A stretch of DNA of 54,258 nt from Azorhizobium oxalatiphilum. Its GTDB lineage: Bacteria > Pseudomonadota > Alphaproteobacteria > Rhizobiales > Xanthobacteraceae. Both the position numbers and the translations under genes were made by a program. This document shows positions 10,329 through 19,909 of this stretch, piece after piece; the first letter of the stretch is position 1, and each line of letters begins with the position of its first letter. Under the pieces are notes generated by a model. It was given only the letters and a program-made list of their open reading frames with translations, was not told the DNA's origin and searched no databases. Location: contig NZ_BMCT01000015.1 of NCBI RefSeq assembly GCF_014635325.1, positions 1-54,258 on the forward strand, written 5' to 3'.

Positions 10329-13300
10329 GTGGATGTATGCCAGTGCGGTCATCTCTTTCCATCAAGCTGCGTAGATCCCGCTCGCGGATTGGGAAAGCCC
10401 GCGCGCATGCGGTTGGGCGTTTCTGCTTTAAGCCTAGCGCTCAATGCTATGCCTGAATATTCCGCATATTCGCTCGAGCCTTTGACCGTCGAGGCCGAGT
10501 TCGCCCTTTGTATAGGGCGAGCGCAGGGCAAGCCTGCCGTTCTGGCGCGCGTTACTCGGGGAGGGGATGCAGGTAGCCGGGCCGCGCTTGCGCGGGAATT
10601 CAGCTTCGCCCGGCTGATTGACGCCGACTGGGCTGCCCGTCCTCTTGCGCTGTCGCGCTATGACAATGGCGAGATGCTCGTGATCGAGGATCGCAGTACC
10701 AAACCTCTCGACTTCATCCTTGCAGAGATGGAAACGCTGCCATTCAATTTGAGGGCGCGCCTTGCATTGGCGATCGCGTTGGTGCGTGCGGTGCGGGGAA
10801 TGCATGCCGCTGGCGTCGTGCACTCGCACATCCGGACCGGATTTTTCTTGGTCGATGGCGATGGTCGTATCAGGATCACTGGGTTTGATGCAGCGTCCCT
10901 CTCTAAAGCTAATACGGGAGGTAAATCGCTCACTGACGTGAGCATTGAGGACCTGCCCTATTTGGCACCGGAACAGAGCGGCCGCACCAACCACTCAGTG
11001 GATATGCGGACGGACCTGTATTCTATGGGCGTGGTGCTGTATTTTCTATTTGCGCGGCGCCTACCGTTTACTACCGCAGATGCAGGCGGGTTGATGCACT
11101 CGCATGTTGCGCGGACACCCACCGCACCGAGTGTATTCGAGGCGGATCTCCCCAAGGTAATCGACGAGATTATCTTGAAGCTGCTCGAGAAAGATCCAGA
11201 TCGTCGCTATCAGAGTGCTGCTGGTGTTGGGCACGATATAAGCCAGTGCTTATCCTTACTGGAAGAGCACGGTTCGGTTGAGGCGCTGAGGATTGGTCTT
11301 TTTGACGCGTCTGACCGGCTTCGTACGGCAGGCAAGCTGTTTGGCCGACAGGAAGACCTGGGCCGCCTCATGGAAGAATTTCGCGGTACGTCCGAGGGGC
11401 GGGGCAGCGCCGCTGCCTTCATTTCCGGCGAGGCCGGCATCGGAAAGTCCGCGCTGGTGGACGCGTTCCGGGAGTGTCTGCCTCGCACCTGTATGTTCGC
11501 GGCGGGCAAGTTCGACCAATACAAGCGTGACATTCCGTATGCGACGTTGGCACAAGCACTACGTGGCACCTTTCGGGCGTTGCTCGCGAAAGGTGAAGTC
11601 GAATTGGTACGGTGGCGTGCGGACCTGAGCAGCGCGCTCGGAGTCCATGCGCAGCTCATGGTGGAGCTAGTTCCCGAACTTGCGCTGCTACTTGGCGAAC
11701 TGCCACGTGCACCAGTGGTGGAGCCCCAGAGCTCTCAATCCCGGTTCCACGCCGTCTTCATTGCACTCCTTGGCGTCCTGGCCCAATCGGACCATCCGCT
11801 CGTCCTGTTCATTGACGACCTGCAATGGCTTGATGCGGGCACGCTCGCTTTACTCGAACGGATCCTGAGCGATCCGGGACTCCGGTATCTGATGGTCATT
11901 GGCGCCTATCGCGCGGATGAAGTCGACTCCGCGCATCCGCTCACGGCAACGATCGATTCAGTGTCGAGGCTGCGCGGCGAGCTGACGGAGATCAGTCTGT
12001 CTCCCTTGGGCAAAGATGCCCTCAGCGCATTCGTGGCCTCCATACTCCAGGTCAATGCAGAGGTGACGCTACCACTGGCTGAAGTTCTGATTGATAAGAC
12101 CGCAGGAAATCCATTCTTTGTCGCGCAATATGTCACTGCATTGGCCGAGCAGCGCCTGCTGGCGTTCGAGGTAGACACGGGAACGTGGGCTTGGGACATC
12201 GAAGGCATCCGGGCTCTGCCAACGGCGGAGAATGTCGCAGATTTCCTGGCCGCCAAGCTCCGGCGTCTGGACGCACAGACGCGATCCGCGCTTTTTCACC
12301 TCGCGTGTCTGGGCAATGGGGACACGACTGAGAGCCTAGCCGATATCCTTGGCAGATCGACTGATGAGGTCAATGCCACGCTCTGCGATGCAGTCGACGG
12401 CGGCTTCGTGATCAGGTCGGATGAAGTTTTGCGTTTTGCACACGATCGTGTGCAGGAGGCAAGCTATGCACTCTTCCCGGAGCCCGACCGTGCGGCCGCA
12501 CATATGCGCATTGCCAAGGCGCTGTATGCGCGACGCGGTAACGACGCCTTTGACGACCGTCTTTTTGAGGTCGTGAATCAGTTTACGCGTGGCCTGTCGG
12601 CGTTGGAGCAGCCTTCGGATCGCGTGATGATCGCCGGTCTTTGCTTCGCGGCAGGAAAGCGCGCAAGGGAGGCATCCGCATTCCAGTCTGCACAACACTT
12701 TCTGGCAATGGGCAGTGGTTTGCTGCCAGGCTGGGGGGAGGAAGCGCAGTTCGATCTCATGTTTGGTATCGAGCTATTGCGATCCGAATGCGAGATCGTG
12801 AACGGAGAATTCGGGGCCGCCAACGGGCGTCTATCTGTGCTCGCTTCTGCTGCAAGAGCCGTTGAGACGCGGGCGCAAGTTGTCTGTCTGCAATTGCTCA
12901 TGCATTTTACGACAGGTGGTATCGAGCGAGCCGTGCAAGTGGCTCTGGCATTCTTCGAGAGCGTTGGTGTGCCATGGTCCTCTCATCCGACGGAGGCGGA
13001 TGTCCGGCGCGAATATCAGGTGCTCCGCTCAATCCTCGGGGACCGGACAGCCGATGATTTGTTAAAGCTTCCGGCCATGACGGACCGCACCTGCATGGCC
13101 ATGATGTCCGTGCTGACCGAGGTGTTTCCCGCAGCTTACGCATTCGACAGATGCCTGCTTGAGCTCGTCCTCCTCCGGATGACAAATCTGAGCCTTCAAT
13201 TCGGAAATCATGAAAGCTCCAGTGTCGCCTATTCGGCGCTGAACATGGCTCTTGGCACGAGATTCGCGGATTACGAAACTGCGGTCATGTTCGGTAGCGT

Positions 13301-15992
13301 CGCGCGCAGCCTCGTCGAAGACCACGGGAATAACCGCCACAGATCGCGTGTGTATTCCTGCATCGCTGCGTTCACGATGCCGTGGACGCTTCCTCTCCCT
13401 CAGTGTGAGCCATTGATGCGGGAAGCCTCTCGTGTGGGCCGGTCGATGGGTGATATGGCCTTCGCTGCCTACAACGCGCGAAATCTCATCACCCATCTGC
13501 TGGTGTCAGGGGAGACACTCGAGGCCGTTAAGCGTGAGGCCGAGGATACCTTGGCATCCGCACAGCACCTGCAATTAGGTGTGCCCACAGAGCGGTTCGT
13601 CCAGCACTTGGCGTTAATCGAAACGCTTCAGGACAACGCGATTACCCGGAGTTCAAACGAAGCGCGCGCGAGACAGCCCGTTGATCTGCCCCCGGGTGCT
13701 GCGATGATGGAGTGCTACTATCGGGTGTTCCGACTTCAGGAACATTATTTCCTGGGCGAGTTCGGGGCGGCGGTCGCGGTGGCGAACCATATCGAGCCGG
13801 CCCGTTGGGCCATGCGCTCCTCGATTGAGGAATCCGAATATGAATTCTATACCTCGCTCGCGCTAGCTGCCATGCTCAGGGGCGAGGCGCAGCATTCCGA
13901 CCTGCTGCATGACCTTCGACTGCATCACGGGCGTATCGCTGCGTGGGCGCGAGGCTGTCCGGAGAATTTTTCCGCACGTGAGGCATTGGTACGTGCGGAG
14001 ATCGACGGTATCGAAGGTCGAATTTCGGCAGCACAGGACGCCTATGAACAGGCGGTCCAACTGGCTGCTGCCCAAGGTATTACGCAAGTCGAGGCACTGG
14101 CCAGTGAACTGGCCGGGGAATTTTATGACAGGCGAGGGCTCAAGACGCTTGCGGAGGCTTATCTTGCCAAGGCGATCCAGTGTTATGCGCGCTGGGGTGC
14201 GCAACTGAGAGTAAGGCGGTTGGAGACGCGCTTTCCGTCGTTACGCCTCGTGGGAGAGCCTGCACGCAAGCCGTTCCATCAGAGCAGTTCCCTCTCGCGC
14301 CTTGATGTGGAGGCGGTCGGTAGAGCATCCCTCGTTCTGAGCGGGGAGATGGTGCTTCCGAACCTTCTTGAGAAGCTCATGCGGCTCGCTGTCGAACATT
14401 CGGGGGCGCAGCGGGGTATTCTTGTTCTGATGCGGGAGGGCGTGCCGCATGTGGAAGCGAGAGCGGCGACGGCCGACGGACCGATCGAGGTTCAAGTTGC
14501 TAGTTCACGGCTGACCGGCTCGGATCTGCCGCTTTCGGTTTTCAATTACGTCCTGCGAACCGGTGAGCGCATCCTGCTGAACGATGCCGTATCGAGCGGG
14601 CTGTCGGCAGAGGATGATTACGTGGTCGGGTGGGCTACTCGATCCGTCATCTGTCTTCCAATACGTTCGGAGTGCGGCGTTGCCGGCGTTCTATATCTTG
14701 AGAACAACCTATCGACCCGCGCGTTCAGTGTTGACGTTGCCGCGTTACTTGAGTTCCTCGCCTCGCAGACACCCATCTGGCTGGAAAATGCGCGGCTGTA
14801 TTCTGACCTCCAGCGCAGTGAGGCCTGGTTGCGGGAGGCCCAGCGCGTCAGCCTGACCGGGAGCTTCTTCTGGCGAGTTAACTCCGAAGAGGTTGAGTTC
14901 TCCGAGCAGACTTTCCGCGCCTATGACGTTGATCCGCATAAGGTGGTCACGCTTGAAATCCTCGGAAGTCGCTTCCATCCGGAAGATCTGCCGCAGTTTC
15001 AGCGCATGCTGGAGGCGGCACGTCGAGGGGAGGGGGACATTGATTTCATGCATCGTGCGTGCATGGCCGACGGAGCGATTAAGTATCTCCACGTTGTGGC
15101 GCATGGTAGCCGCTCGAATGGCGGCGACCTCATTTACACAGGCACGGTGCAGGATGTGACACAACGTCAGGCGGCCGAGGCCGCACTCGGCAAGGTCAGA
15201 TCAGAGTTGGCCTACGTGTCCAGGGCAACAAGTCTCGGCGTCCTGACGGCGTCCATCGCACATGAGGTCAACCAGCCGCTGTCGGGCATCGTCAACAATG
15301 CAAGTGCATGTTTGAGCATGCTGTCAGCTAACCCTCCAAACATCGAGGGGGCGCGGCGAACAGCAGAGAGATCTCGACGGGACGGGCATAGGGCAGCGGA
15401 TGTCATCAAGCGACTCCGCGCGTTGTTCGGCTCACGGGCACTTTCGCATGAGCGGGTAAACATTAACGAGGCCGTTGATGAGGTTTTGGCGTTGTCAGCG
15501 GCTGAATTGCAACACAGCAAGGTTGTAGTGCGCCGTGTCCTGATGGATCATATTCCTGATGTCATTGGAGATCGTGTGCAGCTTCAGCAAGTAATGTTGA
15601 ATCTTATTCTCAATGCGTCCGACGCCATGAGGGAAGTTTCGGATCGACAGCGTCTCATTATCGTGCATACCGCCTTGGACAAGGACAGCTGTGTTCGTCT
15701 TGCGGTTCGCGACAGCGGGAACGGCATCGATCATTGTGACCGAGAGCGCATATTTGAGGCATTTTACACGACACGAACGGGCGGCATGGGGATGGGATTG
15801 TCAATCAGTCGTTACATACTTGAGAGTCATGCGGGGCGCCTATGGGTTGAGCCGACGGAAGAGCGTGGCGCTACGTTCGTGTTTGCAATTCCGTCCGCGT
15901 CATCCCCTAAGGCGGAAAAAGGGAGAGGGAGGGCACCAGAGCATGGACAGTCGCGCGACTGGTCTGATGTCCTCGCAGGGAACGCCAAATGA
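10329..15992 (+). CDS. Giant hybrid sensor 2: degenerate pseudokinase / AAA ATPase / GAF / PAS / histidine kinase
   Basis: An 1887-residue paralogue of the preceding protein with the same domain order from end to end. In its kinase-like domain the catalytic loop reads HSHIRTGF (165-172): the catalytic Asp, the Lys and the Asn are all replaced. The DFG position reads GFD (185-187), so it should be a pseudokinase. The ATPase retains Walker A GEAGIGKS (about 367-374) and Walker B LVLFIDDLQWLD. GAF is near 1330-1480 and a PAS_3-like domain follows. The histidine kinase keeps SIAHEVNQP (His near 1647), NLILNASDAM, DSGNGID and GMGMGLS. The GTG at 10329 gives a poorly conserved N-terminus; ATG at 10407 or 10449 could be the real start. 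It ends in a four-base ATGA overlap with the next receiver gene, so the two are translationally coupled. Confidence 0.92.
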   Translation: MDVCQCGHLFPSSCVDPARGLGKPARMRLGVSALSLALNAMPEYSAYSLEPLTVEAEFALCIGRAQGKPAVLARVTRGGDAGSRAALAREFSFARLIDADWAARPLALSRYDNGEMLVIEDRSTKPLDFILAEMETLPFNLRARLALAIALVRAVRGMHAAGVVHSHIRTGFFLVDGDGRIRITGFDAASLSKANTGGKSLTDVSIEDLPYLAPEQSGRTNHSVDMRTDLYSMGVVLYFLFARRLPFTTADAGGLMHSHVARTPTAPSVFEADLPKVIDEIILKLLEKDPDRRYQSAAGVGHDISQCLSLLEEHGSVEALRIGLFDASDRLRTAGKLFGRQEDLGRLMEEFRGTSEGRGSAAAFISGEAGIGKSALVDAFRECLPRTCMFAAGKFDQYKRDIPYATLAQALRGTFRALLAKGEVELVRWRADLSSALGVHAQLMVELVPELALLLGELPRAPVVEPQSSQSRFHAVFIALLGVLAQSDHPLVLFIDDLQWLDAGTLALLERILSDPGLRYLMVIGAYRADEVDSAHPLTATIDSVSRLRGELTEISLSPLGKDALSAFVASILQVNAEVTLPLAEVLIDKTAGNPFFVAQYVTALAEQRLLAFEVDTGTWAWDIEGIRALPTAENVADFLAAKLRRLDAQTRSALFHLACLGNGDTTESLADILGRSTDEVNATLCDAVDGGFVIRSDEVLRFAHDRVQEASYALFPEPDRAAAHMRIAKALYARRGNDAFDDRLFEVVNQFTRGLSALEQPSDRVMIAGLCFAAGKRAREASAFQSAQHFLAMGSGLLPGWGEEAQFDLMFGIELLRSECEIVNGEFGAANGRLSVLASAARAVETRAQVVCLQLLMHFTTGGIERAVQVALAFFESVGVPWSSHPTEADVRREYQVLRSILGDRTADDLLKLPAMTDRTCMAMMSVLTEVFPAAYAFDRCLLELVLLRMTNLSLQFGNHESSSVAYSALNMALGTRFADYETAVMFGSVARSLVEDHGNNRHRSRVYSCIAAFTMPWTLPLPQCEPLMREASRVGRSMGDMAFAAYNARNLITHLLVSGETLEAVKREAEDTLASAQHLQLGVPTERFVQHLALIETLQDNAITRSSNEARARQPVDLPPGAAMMECYYRVFRLQEHYFLGEFGAAVAVANHIEPARWAMRSSIEESEYEFYTSLALAAMLRGEAQHSDLLHDLRLHHGRIAAWARGCPENFSAREALVRAEIDGIEGRISAAQDAYEQAVQLAAAQGITQVEALASELAGEFYDRRGLKTLAEAYLAKAIQCYARWGAQLRVRRLETRFPSLRLVGEPARKPFHQSSSLSRLDVEAVGRASLVLSGEMVLPNLLEKLMRLAVEHSGAQRGILVLMREGVPHVEARAATADGPIEVQVASSRLTGSDLPLSVFNYVLRTGERILLNDAVSSGLSAEDDYVVGWATRSVICLPIRSECGVAGVLYLENNLSTRAFSVDVAALLEFLASQTPIWLENARLYSDLQRSEAWLREAQRVSLTGSFFWRVNSEEVEFSEQTFRAYDVDPHKVVTLEILGSRFHPEDLPQFQRMLEAARRGEGDIDFMHRACMADGAIKYLHVVAHGSRSNGGDLIYTGTVQDVTQRQAAEAALGKVRSELAYVSRATSLGVLTASIAHEVNQPLSGIVNNASACLSMLSANPPNIEGARRTAERSRRDGHRAADVIKRLRALFGSRALSHERVNINEAVDEVLALSAAELQHSKVVVRRVLMDHIPDVIGDRVQLQQVMLNLILNASDAMREVSDRQRLIIVHTALDKDSCVRLAVRDSGNGIDHCDRERIFEAFYTTRTGGMGMGLSISRYILESHAGRLWVEPTEERGATFVFAIPSASSPKAEKGRGRAPEHGQSRDWSDVLAGNAK

Positions 15993-16399
15993 CCGCGCTC
16001 ATGTCGGATTTGTCGGTAGTAATCGTGGATGATGACGAGTCGGTGCGAGAGTCGCTTCCGGACTTGCTCGGCGTGCACGGATTTTCTTCGCAAGTATTTT
16101 CATCGGGTGAGGAGTTCCTCGCTGCGAACTCTTTTGGGAGGATTGGCTGCGTTCTTCTTGACATCGCAATGCCAGGAATGTCAGGGCCTGAAGTGCAGCA
16201 AGAGCTAAAGCGTCGTGGAGTTCGAGTTCCAGTCGTCTTTATTACCGCGCACGGCGATGACATCGTGCGTCCGCAAGTGCTGGCGTTAGGTGCAGTTGAT
16301 TGTCTGATCAAGCCCTTCACAGATGTAGCTCTCATCGGGGCCGTGAATGCAGCGTTTCAAATTGCTGTGGCGCTGGCGGGATCTAAGGGGGCTTCGTGA
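15989..16399 (+). CDS. Stand-alone FixJ-type receiver-domain response regulator
   Basis: A 136-residue single receiver domain. Acidic pocket D14-D16 (VIVDDDESVRESL), phospho-acceptor D58 (VLLDIAMPGMSG), then FITAHGDD and LIKPF give the conserved Thr and Lys. No output domain. Its ATG overlaps the stop of giant sensor 2 by four bases (ATGA), the strongest sign in this locus that a specific kinase and receiver are made together. Four bases separate it from the FixJ/NarL-type regulator gene downstream. Inference: it accepts phosphate from sensor 2 and acts as a shuttle or competitor for the DNA-binding regulator. Confidence 0.92.
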   Translation: MTALMSDLSVVIVDDDESVRESLPDLLGVHGFSSQVFSSGEEFLAANSFGRIGCVLLDIAMPGMSGPEVQQELKRRGVRVPVVFITAHGDDIVRPQVLALGAVDCLIKPFTDVALIGAVNAAFQIAVALAGSKGAS

Positions 16400-16402
16400 T
16401 GT

Positions 16403-17074
16403 ATGTATACGCCCTCTCCCACGCCGCCTGCTAAATCCATGAACACAGAACGGCCGCTTGTCTTCGTTGTCGATGACGATGTCTCGACGCGGGAGGCCCT
16501 GGAGGCACTTCTTGAGCATGCAGGGTTCAAGCCCATCTTGTTCGAAACCGCCCGGGCGTTTCTATCTTTCGTGAGGCCGCGTGTTCCGAGCTGCCTTGTG
16601 CTTGATCTTAATCTGCCGGATCTGAACGGTTTGGATCTTCAGAGCATGATCGCTGTCGAGACCGATCGGATCCCGATTATCTTCATAACGGGCTATGGCG
16701 ATGCGCCAAGTATCGTGCGCGCGATGAAGGCCGGTGCGATTGAATTCCTGACCAAACCTCTGGATGCCGAGGCACTTTTATCGGCGGTCCGGGATGCGAT
16801 CGAGCGCAGCCGTGCCACTCTCAGGGTCGACACTGCTTCCCAGGTGGTTCGGGATCGTTATGCAACCCTAAGTCGCAGGGAGCGGGAAGTCATGACATTG
16901 GTCATCGCAGGTTCGATGAACAAACAGATCGCGGCGGAGCTCGGAATCAGCGAAGTCACGGTGAAAGCGCATCGTGGGAAGGTCATGCAGAAGATGAAGG
17001 CCGCGTCGCTGGCCGACTTGATCAACATGCAGGCGCAGGTGGGTAGGCCGGCCCCGCCTGTGAAGCGCGGCTAG
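16403..17074 (+). CDS. FixJ/NarL-family response regulator (receiver + LuxR-type HTH)
   Basis: A 223-residue transcription regulator. The N-terminal receiver has D24-D26 (VVDDDVSTRE), phospho-acceptor D68 (LVLDLNLPDLNG), FITGYGDA and LTKPL. The C-terminal domain (about 153-215) is a LuxR/FixJ helix-turn-helix with LSRREREVM, NKQIAAELGISEVTVKAHR and KMKAASL. It is the likely output of the locus: two giant kinases and two lone receivers upstream have no other DNA-binding partner in the window. AAGGGGG lies 11 bases before the chosen ATG; an internal ATG at 16439 is an alternative. Targets are unknown, but the divergent formate dehydrogenase operon at the other end of the locus is a candidate. 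Confidence 0.93.
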   Translation: MYTPSPTPPAKSMNTERPLVFVVDDDVSTREALEALLEHAGFKPILFETARAFLSFVRPRVPSCLVLDLNLPDLNGLDLQSMIAVETDRIPIIFITGYGDAPSIVRAMKAGAIEFLTKPLDAEALLSAVRDAIERSRATLRVDTASQVVRDRYATLSRREREVMTLVIAGSMNKQIAAELGISEVTVKAHRGKVMQKMKAASLADLINMQAQVGRPAPPVKRG

Positions 17075-17581
17075 AACAGCCACTTACCCGCTAGGTGAGG
17101 CGTAGAAGATGCGCCACCGAAAGCGGCGCGGCGAATGTCAAAGAGGAGACGGAGGCGGCTGCAGCGTGGCTGGGCGTGGGATGTCCGCTCTCGGGTAAAC
17201 TCTCAGAGACCGCTCTCGACCCAAAGCGGCCCTCCCGGCACGGCGGCGCGAATGGCTGCTTTGCGCCCCATCTCAGCCGTTCGGGATGGCTCGTTCCGCC
17301 CCCGAAAGCGGTCGCTACCCAAGCCACACAGGGGCCCAACCCCAGATAAGTAATATGCTTCATACCTTAGTTTTGGAAGGATCGCTCCTGCTACATCGCA
17401 CTGAGATTTACGCGTGCTGGCTGGTCCGCAAGCTCATGTGCCCCTCTGTTCCGCAAATATAAGAATCGGATTGCACCAGCAATCGAGCATGCATACAATT
17501 GATTAAGCTGAATCTGCTTGGTCATTGACGCTGATCTGCACAGCTCCTGATGCCGTAACATCCGGTATGGTGGCGCCGGAC
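17075..17581. other. Intergenic region between the response regulator and the unknown two-gene module
   Basis: No gene is supported in these 507 bases. Around 17205-17335 there are degenerate stretches of the type 'accgctctcgacccaaagcgg' / 'gaatggctgctttgcgcccc', a style of decayed intergenic repeat that I recall from other alphaproteobacterial genomes. The remainder (17345-17580) is less GC-rich and marks the edge of the module that follows. I found no direct repeat that would define an integration site. Confidence 0.35.
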
Positions 17582-19909
17582 CTATCTTGGATCTTCCATT
17601 TTACCTGTAGCAGTTAGATCAGGTGCTTTAAGTTCGAACGTCGGGGTGTCCGCCCACTTAAACGCCTGGCGCACCCGTACACGGAGAGTGCCCTTCATCT
17701 CTTCGCCGAGCTCGAACGTCAGCTCGGCGTGGCGATCAGGAGGTGTTGTCTCGGCGTATCGCACCTCGCGAAGCGACGTTGCGGAGAACAGCCATGCCTC
17801 ACCCGATCGGAAGTCCGCGCCGAACACGTCGACGCCCTCGACGGTGGCGATGTAGGACGCCCGTCTGCTCGCGCGCGGACGCTGCTCGATCGTAAGCCCC
17901 GGTCGATCTGCGGCTGGTGCGTAAAGGAAGCGTCGCAACGCCCGGCCCTCGGCGTTGCGTGAGATGACAAGCACTGGCTCCGGGCCTACTTGCTGAACCA
18001 GCGGTCGCAAGTCGCGCCAGAATGCTTCCTCTTCCGCTCGACCTGCGACCGCCGCCTCGATGCGCGGGCGTTGGCAAAACGCAGCCCAGGCATACCGACC
18101 CGCCATCTCGCGGGCCCCGGAGACCAGCATCTCGTCGAAGTTGGAACTGGGCGACTCCATCGGCGGCTCGGTAAGCTGCGCCTTGCCAATGCCTGAGAAG
18201 GTCATGTCGCGCCACTGGGCGCCGTCGCTTTCGGCTGCGCGACCGACCTCCACACCGCGGAAGAAGGGCGTTTCCACCTCCGAGGTCAGCAGCGCTTCTT
18301 CTATCGCTGAGCGCAAACGCTCCAGCTTCGCGGGATCGGCCGGACGGGCTTGAAGTCGATGCCGCCGCTTCTCCCCGATCGCGTTTGAAACCTCGCTGAC
18401 GATATTTCTCAACCGAGCCTTCGACCGCTCAGGGTCCCGGTCCGGCGACAGAAGCTGAGTGCCGCGATCAAGCGCGGGAAACTGCTGCTCCAGGGTCGAC
18501 TGAAATCGCCCGAGCTGGTGGAGAATGTCGCGCAGCGAGCCATCGCCTTTAGGCAGCACCTCCTCCTCGTGCGCGAGCGCGGTGATCCGCTCCTTCAGAC
18601 CATCGTCACCCTCGTCGGGAACGTGCGCCAACAAGATCACGAGGTCGGACAACAGGAGACCGTCACGGCCATGCAGCGTGGAGGGCGTGAACACGCGCCC
18701 TGGCACCACGCGACGCTCGGTCATGTTGTCGAGCACTGCGACGGAGTGGTCGAGGTCGGCTGCGTAGGAGCCATTGCGATACCGTTCCCCCGTCGTCTCG
18801 AGGCGGAGCAGGTCAAGGAAAAGCGAACGGAAGCTCAGCGGTTGCCGGCCCGCATGACGATGATCGTCGTCGCTCGCCTCCCGACTTAGCAGCGCCCGCG
18901 CAGTGCGCGCACCGATGTCCGAGGCCTGCTTCTCGTTGATGGTCCAGAACAGTAGCAGCGCTGACGTCAGCAACACGGTGTCGTCGTGCGCACCCAGGAC
19001 TACGCTAGCGAACAGCTGGTCCGGTGTCGGCGGCGGCATGTAATCGTAGCCGAGCGGAGCGGCCTTTGCGCTCGCCTCCGGCCAGTTCAGGTCGAGGATG
19101 CTCGGGAAAAGCAGACGCCGGTGCCGCAGCTCGGCTCGATCGTCCAAACGATGGTCGACCGCATGTACCCACCGCACGAGCGCTTCGCGAAAGAGGGCGG
19201 CACCAGTCTCGTCCTCATTCCACACCGCAGTGGCGAGGCAGTAGGCTGTGTTCGTCAGGTGCTGCCACAGGAAGGGCCAGCTCGCCCTGAATGCCGCCCA
19301 GCGCTCGACGTCAGTTAGCTCGCTACGCTCGCGCCAACTATACATCGACGGTGGGCAGTGGAGCAGGCTTTCCCAGGCCCCGACGATCTCTGGAACAACG
19401 CTCTCATACGCCTTCGCGTCGGACCCCGCGAGCGCCAGCCGAGGCTCCGCGGCTTGTCCCTGACGTGTCTCGACCGTGGTGCGCTTCGTCACCCAGGCTT
19501 CGAGGCGGCCGACGAGCAACGGACCGAGGTCCAAAATCGCGCGCACCACGTTCGGCGACAGCTCGGGGTCGCCGGGGCCTGGCATCAGTCGGCCGGAAAC
19601 GTAGGCGAGGGACCGAACGAAATGACTGTCGTCAACGAGCTTGTCCGCGGCACGCTCGAACAACCGACGGTACTGCCTGATCCACTCCTTGTGTGGTGCG
19701 TTCCACGCATTCCCCGCGATCTCGGCGAAGTTGAAAGCAGCACCGTTCGGGTCGCGCGAGGCTCCTAGCGCTAGCAAGAAGCGATGATACCGGGTCATCT
19801 CGCGGAACGCGCCATCGAATGCGACCGGCGCGAGGAGCTCGATCTGCGCTGCTACCTTGTCGGCCAATTCTTCGAGAATCGCCTCTGGCTTGGGAAGCTC
19901 ATCCTTCAT
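17582..19909 (-). CDS. Large soluble protein of unknown function (775 aa)
   Basis: I do not recognise this protein. It has no signal peptide and no convincing membrane segment. The N-terminal part (1-120) is predicted largely helical and charged; the C-terminal part (about 560-775) looks alpha/beta with many short strands. No Walker, nuclease, protease or nucleotidyltransferase motif could be picked out by eye. Its ATG lies inside the end of the membrane-protein gene (an 11-base overlap in a different frame) and has its own ribosome site, CAGGAG, eight bases upstream. The two are therefore translationally coupled and probably act together. GC content is high like the host, but the pair stands alone and next to a recombinase relic. 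A function in defence or envelope stress is possible but is speculation. Confidence 0.8.
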   Translation of the reverse strand: MKDELPKPEAILEELADKVAAQIELLAPVAFDGAFREMTRYHRFLLALGASRDPNGAAFNFAEIAGNAWNAPHKEWIRQYRRLFERAADKLVDDSHFVRSLAYVSGRLMPGPGDPELSPNVVRAILDLGPLLVGRLEAWVTKRTTVETRQGQAAEPRLALAGSDAKAYESVVPEIVGAWESLLHCPPSMYSWRERSELTDVERWAAFRASWPFLWQHLTNTAYCLATAVWNEDETGAALFREALVRWVHAVDHRLDDRAELRHRRLLFPSILDLNWPEASAKAAPLGYDYMPPPTPDQLFASVVLGAHDDTVLLTSALLLFWTINEKQASDIGARTARALLSREASDDDHRHAGRQPLSFRSLFLDLLRLETTGERYRNGSYAADLDHSVAVLDNMTERRVVPGRVFTPSTLHGRDGLLLSDLVILLAHVPDEGDDGLKERITALAHEEEVLPKGDGSLRDILHQLGRFQSTLEQQFPALDRGTQLLSPDRDPERSKARLRNIVSEVSNAIGEKRRHRLQARPADPAKLERLRSAIEEALLTSEVETPFFRGVEVGRAAESDGAQWRDMTFSGIGKAQLTEPPMESPSSNFDEMLVSGAREMAGRYAWAAFCQRPRIEAAVAGRAEEEAFWRDLRPLVQQVGPEPVLVISRNAEGRALRRFLYAPAADRPGLTIEQRPRASRRASYIATVEGVDVFGADFRSGEAWLFSATSLREVRYAETTPPDRHAELTFELGEEMKGTLRVRVRQAFKWADTPTFELKAPDLTATGKMEDPR

